DNA of 57,994 bases, from positions 1-57,994 of the forward strand of contig PHBY01000017.1 in the NCBI GenBank assembly GCA_002840735.1, read 5' to 3'. Source of the DNA: Chloroflexi bacterium HGW-Chloroflexi-2. Lineage in GTDB: Bacteria; Chloroflexota; Anaerolineae; Anaerolineales; Anaerolineaceae. Of the stretch, positions 53,569 to 57,994 are shown one piece after another (within the stretch, counting starts at the first letter, position 1; every line of letters begins with the position of its first letter). Below the pieces are notes generated by a model. That model saw only the letters and a list, made by a program, of their open reading frames with translations. It was not told the DNA's origin and did not search any database. The position numbers and the translations under genes are program-made.

Positions 53569-55269
53569 TTATTCTAGAGCGCCAGCATTTATCCAGGCAA
53601 TGATTTGCTCTAATTGTTGATTGGTGAACTGACCAAAGTGAGGTGGATCTGTCTGTTGTGCCAGTACCAACAGGCTATTCTCGGCATCGCCGGGGATTAC
53701 GATTGCTCCTTTATCTCCTCCCTGCATAATACTCTCATAACTACTGAGGTTGACCCCTGCTAAACCACCAGCGGCGTGACAACTCAAGCATATGGTGAAA
53801 GAATTGACAATATTAACATACCTGGGCGGCAGTCCTTCCTGTACCGGAACTTCAATTGGTTCTGGAGTAGGTGTCGTTTGGATTAATGTGCTGAGAATCT
53901 GACGCAAGCGTGGTGCATCAAAACCTGCATATTCCCAGGCCTGACCATGGCAACCAGAATTGCTACAAAAAGAGGTATTGCTAGACCCACCCGGATCGCC
54001 CATGGTATGGCAATTTTCACAGGTATTATCAACGACTACATGATGAACGGTGATCCAATTGGTGTCTTTATGAGATGAAGGTTCGATACCTGTACTGATT
54101 TCAATATTGGTAACGAAATCTTCTGGTCCGGAAACTACCGGGATTGAGTGGCATAAGTTGCACTCCAGTCTCACGGCTTCATTTTCACTCGAAAGATGTT
54201 TGCCATCATGACAACGGAAGCAGCCTGGGGAGGTTAGATGCTGGCTGTTATCTGGATGTGTATCCCAGCGCATTTTCTGGTCGATGAATACATTTTCCTG
54301 GTAATATTTCCAAAGCACTTCTATGGTTGCTTCCAGATCTGCTCGATATTTGGCATAGGCAATTGGAAAATTCTGTTCATAATTCGGGAGAAGTTTTTCA
54401 ATGTTTGCGCGGGCATCCTCGTAAGTTTCAAAATTACCTTTTAAGGCAGTAACCGCATAATTTCGGATATAGGGAATATCTTTGTTAATTTCTCCTCTGG
54501 CTATCATATCTTGTACTGCCTGATCGGGGTATTCAATTAAATGGGCAGTACGATTATGGCAGGACATACAATCCATATTAACCAGATCTGCTTCATTGAT
54601 CTGACTGACATCAAAATCCAACTCTGTATCTACGAATTCAGTATAACTACCATCCGGGTTGACAACACGAATATAAGGGATTTCCTGCATGCGCTCATCG
54701 GTAGGGTAGAACAAAACCGGATTCTCGATATGCCAATGAATGCCATACCCCAATCCTTCACGTTCACTGCCACCGCCTGTTTTCATAATCAGGTACGTTG
54801 TGGTTTCGGTATTATTTTCATCCTGAGCATAATGTTTGAAGTCAATTAATGTGTCATTAGAAAAAACCTGTGGATAATGACAGGTCTCACAAACATCTCT
54901 GGCAGGACGCATGTTACGCGCTACGATGGGATACTCGTAATTATTAAGTACCATGGCTGAACCTGTTTGCCAGGAGTACTCAATTTTTCGAATAATCTGT
55001 GTTCCTAATTCAGCACGACCGAGGTGGCAATCCTCACAGGTGACTCTGGCATGGTCAGAATTGAGATGGGTGATGTACTGTGGGGGCATAGTATGACAGG
55101 TAGTTCCACAAAAGTCGATGGTATTTGTATATGACCATGCTCCTGTAGAAAAAAGTCCTACCGCGATAATTAAAAATATAATAATTCCATAAGGTAAAAG
55201 CTTCATGCCTGTGCTTGCTTCGGCTGGCGGGAGGAAGATTTTCTTAATCCAATTACTCTTTTTTTTCAT
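53569..55269 (-). CDS. NapC-like multiheme cytochrome with non-standard haem motifs
   Basis: The 566-residue protein has one N-terminal membrane helix (about residues 22-46) and then a NapC/NrfH-like start. The first haem motif is CGTTCHTM (CX3CH, Cys54-His59) instead of CXXCH. Seven standard sites follow: CEDCH, CETCH, CMSCH, CFRCH, CNLCH, CENCH and CLSCH. One CX4CH (CSNSGCH) is also present, for nine possible haems. The last 75 residues repeat the c-type tail found on the cytochrome b. It probably takes electrons from quinol and passes them to the decaheme lipoprotein encoded just upstream. The ATG at 55269 has GAGGAG 8 nt upstream. Confidence 0.88.
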   Translation of the reverse strand: MKKKSNWIKKIFLPPAEASTGMKLLPYGIIIFLIIAVGLFSTGAWSYTNTIDFCGTTCHTMPPQYITHLNSDHARVTCEDCHLGRAELGTQIIRKIEYSWQTGSAMVLNNYEYPIVARNMRPARDVCETCHYPQVFSNDTLIDFKHYAQDENNTETTTYLIMKTGGGSEREGLGYGIHWHIENPVLFYPTDERMQEIPYIRVVNPDGSYTEFVDTELDFDVSQINEADLVNMDCMSCHNRTAHLIEYPDQAVQDMIARGEINKDIPYIRNYAVTALKGNFETYEDARANIEKLLPNYEQNFPIAYAKYRADLEATIEVLWKYYQENVFIDQKMRWDTHPDNSQHLTSPGCFRCHDGKHLSSENEAVRLECNLCHSIPVVSGPEDFVTNIEISTGIEPSSHKDTNWITVHHVVVDNTCENCHTMGDPGGSSNTSFCSNSGCHGQAWEYAGFDAPRLRQILSTLIQTTPTPEPIEVPVQEGLPPRYVNIVNSFTICLSCHAAGGLAGVNLSSYESIMQGGDKGAIVIPGDAENSLLVLAQQTDPPHFGQFTNQQLEQIIAWINAGALE

Positions 55270-55324
55270 AATGTTCTCCTCGAAAAAGTGATTGTGCTTT
55301 TTGGAACGATCGGATCTGAAACTA

Positions 55325-55359
55325 AAAAATCCCATGGGTGATTCACCCATGGGATTTTT
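55325..55359 (-). terminator. Strong hairpin after the decaheme gene
   Basis: A perfect 17-bp inverted repeat (55325-55341 and 55343-55359, with an AAAAATCCCATGGGTGA arm) lies 12 bp beyond the decaheme stop. A5/T5 at its base gives a canonical terminator on either strand. It probably reduces, rather than abolishes, expression of the following cytochrome gene. Confidence 0.9.
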
Positions 55360-55370
55360 GGCTAAACTAC

Positions 55371-57524
55371 TTAGGGACGAACAAGACCAGTTACATCACC
55401 ACCAACATCTTCAATTGAATCAAACAATACTTGTAAGATGTAAGTTGGATTATGAGCAAAAGCTCCTGGATCTTTCATGGCGTACTGATAGTTGTAAGCA
55501 GCTCGCAATAATCTAGGCGTCCAACTCTTGTAGCCATTTGCATAGTTAGCTTCATCAGAATCGACTTCACCGTTAGCATTGGTATCATTGAAGAAATAGG
55601 GGTAGGTGTGGGAGTCATAAACTAATGGATTACCTTGTTCTACAGAGTAATCTTTGATACTCTCATACAGTTTCTCAACGAGTGTTTCCACTTCGCCGGC
55701 GATACCTTCGGTAGCTCCATCGCCATCATAATCTTCTAACAATTTGATGCGGATGGTTTCCGGGTCATTTGTTTGGTGACAACCCTGGCAGGTCTGAGCT
55801 TTGACTTCGAGACCATGAACGTCATGGCAGTCAACACAGGTTGAAAAACCAGCCACGTGAGCATTTTGTCCGGCGTATGTCTTCCCTTCATATTCGTACA
55901 CACCTTTTACATCGGTACCAAACATCGTAGCACCGGCTGCAAAGTAGTGAACGTTTCTGAAGCTGAGACCTTCTACCACATCATCATCTCCAGCTTCACC
56001 GATTGCTCGGTCCACACTGACAGTGGACTCACGACCCTGATGACAATTGAGACACAGGTTAGCGGATGGCTTTTCGGCAAAGCCGACTTTTGCCCCACTG
56101 GGGAAGGTTACTGTCTCAAGTGCATAAACAGCAGGCCATTCAGCAGTGTTATGACAGGTTTCGCACCATAAACCACTGGTAGGTGAATTGGAAATATTGA
56201 CACCTTCTTTGATGAATTGCGGCAAGCCAGTTGCAGCGTGACATTTGGCGCATGTGGCAGGTACAGCACCTTCAGCATCCCAATGGCGCCAGGCTTCTGA
56301 GTTGCTGGCAAAGTGACCAGCATCATCACGTGCAGCGGTGCTCAGGTCTACTGGGGTATCCACGACTGTATTGAGATCAGCGATTGAATCATGCAAGAGC
56401 TGAACTAAATATTTTCCACCGTGGGCATAACCACCGGGATCTTTGCTGACTGTCTGGAAGTTATAGGCAGCTTTGACCAGGCGTGGTGTCCATGATTTAT
56501 AAGCATTTGGAAATACAGCTTCATCTTCGGTTAATTCGCCATCAGCATTGGTATCATTGAAGAAATAAGGATAAGCAGCGGAACTATAACCGAGCGGCAT
56601 TTTAACAACTTCAGCTGCATAGGTCTGCATGGCTGTGAAGGTCATTGCTTTAAGACCGTCAAGTTCAAAATACATACCTTCTGCAACATCACCATCACCA
56701 TCATAATCCACGAAGGATGATGGTTCGCGGATGGCACGCAGATCTTCAACACTATTTGCCTCATGACATTGAGCGCAGGTGCCGAGTTCCAATTCCAATG
56801 AATGCGGGTTATGGCAATCGAAACAAGTTTCTACACCTGGGACATGTTCAAACAATGTGTCGTAAGTCAGGCCATCGTACTCATATCCGCCTTTTACTTC
56901 AGTTCCATAGCGGCTGACTGCTGCAGCATAATAGTGAATATTGATAAAGCCCAGGTTTTCAGAAACTACATCTTCATCGACGCCAGCATTAGCAACTGCC
57001 GCATCAACCTGCACCTTGGATGCGCGACCCTGGTGGCAGGTCATACAAACAGCTTCACTCCCCAGTCCGGTGAGTTCAGCCCCGGAGGGGAACTTTACGG
57101 TGGTCAAAGCCATTGTGGCATCATTGTGGCAGGTCTGACATTCAATGACAGTATCGACTGAAGCGTTGGCATCAACGACAAACATTTCACTGCCATCTGC
57201 GCCAACAAAATCCTGAAAACCAGCAGAACTATGGCATGTGGCACAGGCTACTGGTACTTCCATGGGATCTTCTTCGTCCCAGTGGCGGAAGGCTTCAGAT
57301 TCTTTATCGGCATGGGGTGAATTTTTCCACAATTCCTCAAATGGAGCGGCGACTGTTTCCGGCAATTCCGGGCAAGGGGCAGGTTCTGGACAAGCCTGGG
57401 TGGGGGCTGTCGCAGGAGCCTCTTGAACGGGAGCTTCTGGAGTTTGCGCACAAGCCGAAAGTAACAGAACAGCCAGTCCGAGGATAACAATTAAGGTGAA
57501 TTTAATTTTTGAATTTACTTTCAT
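55371..57524 (-). CDS. Decaheme lipoprotein cytochrome c with internal duplication and EF-hand-like loops
   Basis: The 717-residue exported protein has a lipobox LLSAC (Cys25), a Pro/Ala-rich linker and then two homologous halves. Each half has five haem sites: CATCH, CQTCH, CMTCH, CFDCH, CAQCH in the first; CAKCH, CETCH, CLNCH, CVDCH, CQGCH in the second. Each half also carries calcium-type loops (DYDGDGD and DTNADGELTEDE; DYDGDGA and DTNANGEVDSDE) and a YKSWTPRLxxAAYN box. The ATG at 57524 has GAGGAG 8 nt upstream. It is likely the outermost electron carrier of the locus on a monoderm cell; the acceptor (metal, extracellular partner or soluble oxidant) is unknown. Confidence 0.9.
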   Translation of the reverse strand: MKVNSKIKFTLIVILGLAVLLLSACAQTPEAPVQEAPATAPTQACPEPAPCPELPETVAAPFEELWKNSPHADKESEAFRHWDEEDPMEVPVACATCHSSAGFQDFVGADGSEMFVVDANASVDTVIECQTCHNDATMALTTVKFPSGAELTGLGSEAVCMTCHQGRASKVQVDAAVANAGVDEDVVSENLGFINIHYYAAAVSRYGTEVKGGYEYDGLTYDTLFEHVPGVETCFDCHNPHSLELELGTCAQCHEANSVEDLRAIREPSSFVDYDGDGDVAEGMYFELDGLKAMTFTAMQTYAAEVVKMPLGYSSAAYPYFFNDTNADGELTEDEAVFPNAYKSWTPRLVKAAYNFQTVSKDPGGYAHGGKYLVQLLHDSIADLNTVVDTPVDLSTAARDDAGHFASNSEAWRHWDAEGAVPATCAKCHAATGLPQFIKEGVNISNSPTSGLWCETCHNTAEWPAVYALETVTFPSGAKVGFAEKPSANLCLNCHQGRESTVSVDRAIGEAGDDDVVEGLSFRNVHYFAAGATMFGTDVKGVYEYEGKTYAGQNAHVAGFSTCVDCHDVHGLEVKAQTCQGCHQTNDPETIRIKLLEDYDGDGATEGIAGEVETLVEKLYESIKDYSVEQGNPLVYDSHTYPYFFNDTNANGEVDSDEANYANGYKSWTPRLLRAAYNYQYAMKDPGAFAHNPTYILQVLFDSIEDVGGDVTGLVRP

Positions 57525-57994
57525 GAATCTCTCCTCATTAGAATACAAAATAAAATCTGGTAAATACTTTTATATTTACTTATAGGCACCTCCTAGATTA
57601 AAATTAAATGAGAAATAAAACCAAGTATATCAACTTTCTTTTATTAAAACAATATTAGAAAGTGGACTAATTTTGTCAAATTAGAATTACAAAGTAAATT
57701 ATATGTAAATAATATATTACGTTTGAAGTAAAACATGTGATTTAACGAGATTTTGTCACAAATAATGTATGTGCACCATAGTATTTTGGACTTTACAACA
57801 TTGTTAGTCCCGATGAAAACGGAAAGACTTCATCGTGTTTTTAAAAAGAAATCACTCATTGGACCGGGTGATGAAAAAAATGAATATGATTAACACCTGA
57901 CTTGCTCATTTTAGTGTCCTGAAGATAACAAATCTAAAATTGAAGAAACTGCTGTGGGTATGATTGGTTCTGCATACAAATCTTTCCCATTGAA
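57525..57994. other. AT-rich region upstream of the decaheme gene, to window end
   Basis: This 470-bp region holds the decaheme promoter area. A weak hairpin CGATGAA/TTCATCG (57811-57835) is followed by a T5 run. There is no GTGA-N6-TCAC site, although separate GTGA and GTCAC words occur near 57734-57760. A possible partial frame at the very end on the plus strand lacks a start signal and is not annotated. Confidence 0.5.

Noticed and set aside
57734-57765. A fourth Crp/Fnr-type site upstream of the decaheme gene
   Set aside because: GTGA and TCAC words are present but 15 bp apart instead of 6, so they do not form the same operator.
57811-57840. Riboswitch or terminator near the window end
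   Set aside because: The 7-bp stem and T run suggest a terminator, but no gene precedes it on the plus strand, and I could not match any riboswitch consensus.
57900-57994. Start of a plus-strand gene at the window end
   Set aside because: An open frame (ending with IGSAYKSFPL) exists, but it lacks a ribosome site and is too short to judge.

Overview
The window looks like a chromosomal segment of an anaerobic, monoderm bacterium of the Chloroflexota, most likely Anaerolineae. The evidence is a moderate GC content, many Sec or Tat lipoproteins ([LIVA]-x-[AG]-C lipoboxes), multiheme c-type cytochromes anchored only by lipids or single membrane helices, no outer-membrane proteins, and divergent type IIA topoisomerase, short DnaE and RecD2 proteins of the kind I associate with that class. 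This taxonomic call rests on protein character, not on a search. No rRNA, tRNA, CRISPR array, transposase or phage gene was seen.

Layout. 0.3-2.4 kb: a Gfo/Idh/MocA oxidoreductase and an AlkZ-related protein. 2.5-7.7 kb: a gyrase/topoisomerase IV B-A pair behind a near-consensus promoter, plus a small conserved-looking protein. 7.8-16 kb (minus strand): a nucleoside-type uptake and catabolism operon read lacI-rbsK-bmp-ATPase-permease-permease-ADP-ribosylglycohydrolase family protein. It has a perfect LacI-type operator in front and an intercistronic hairpin behind the binding-protein gene. 16.1-19.7 kb: a cupin and a short DNA polymerase III alpha subunit. 19.7-25 kb: a NarL-type two-component system, then a Tat-exported, lipid-anchored flavoprotein and a pentaheme NapC-type cytochrome, together forming a predicted quinol-linked extracytoplasmic reductase. 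25.9-30.3 kb: a four-domain rhodanese lipoprotein and an 11-heme lipoprotein cytochrome, divergent from a LysR regulator. 30.4-42 kb: housekeeping and lipid-related genes (HAD phosphatase, YgbA-like, YegS-like lipid kinase, phosphodiesterases, SH3-domain lipoprotein, VOC protein, RecD2, DegV, a P-loop protein). 42-46.4 kb: an arsenic-type cluster (two ArsR, ACR3, an ArsP-like permease, two thioredoxin-like proteins) with three related inverted-repeat operators. 46.7-49.8 kb: an ABC exporter and a D-Ala-D-Ala ligase. 50.8-57.5 kb (minus strand): a large cytochrome locus encoding a duplicated decaheme lipoprotein, a 9-heme NapC-like protein, and a 9-heme membrane cytochrome with its b-type partner.

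The most interesting signals are in the respiratory genes. First, the 11-heme cytochrome reading frame is broken by one in-frame UGA at codon 88. It is followed, 11 nt downstream, by a perfect 6-bp hairpin with a GUU loop. This geometry fits the bacterial SECIS consensus, so the protein may be a selenocysteine-containing multiheme cytochrome, encoded next to a four-domain rhodanese. Second, a Crp/Fnr-type palindrome GTGA-N6-TCAC stands in front of three separate respiratory units (22.6, 29.2 and 53.3 kb), suggesting one regulon that switches on these electron-transfer modules together. Neither claim could be tested by search here; the decisive tests are given with each finding.
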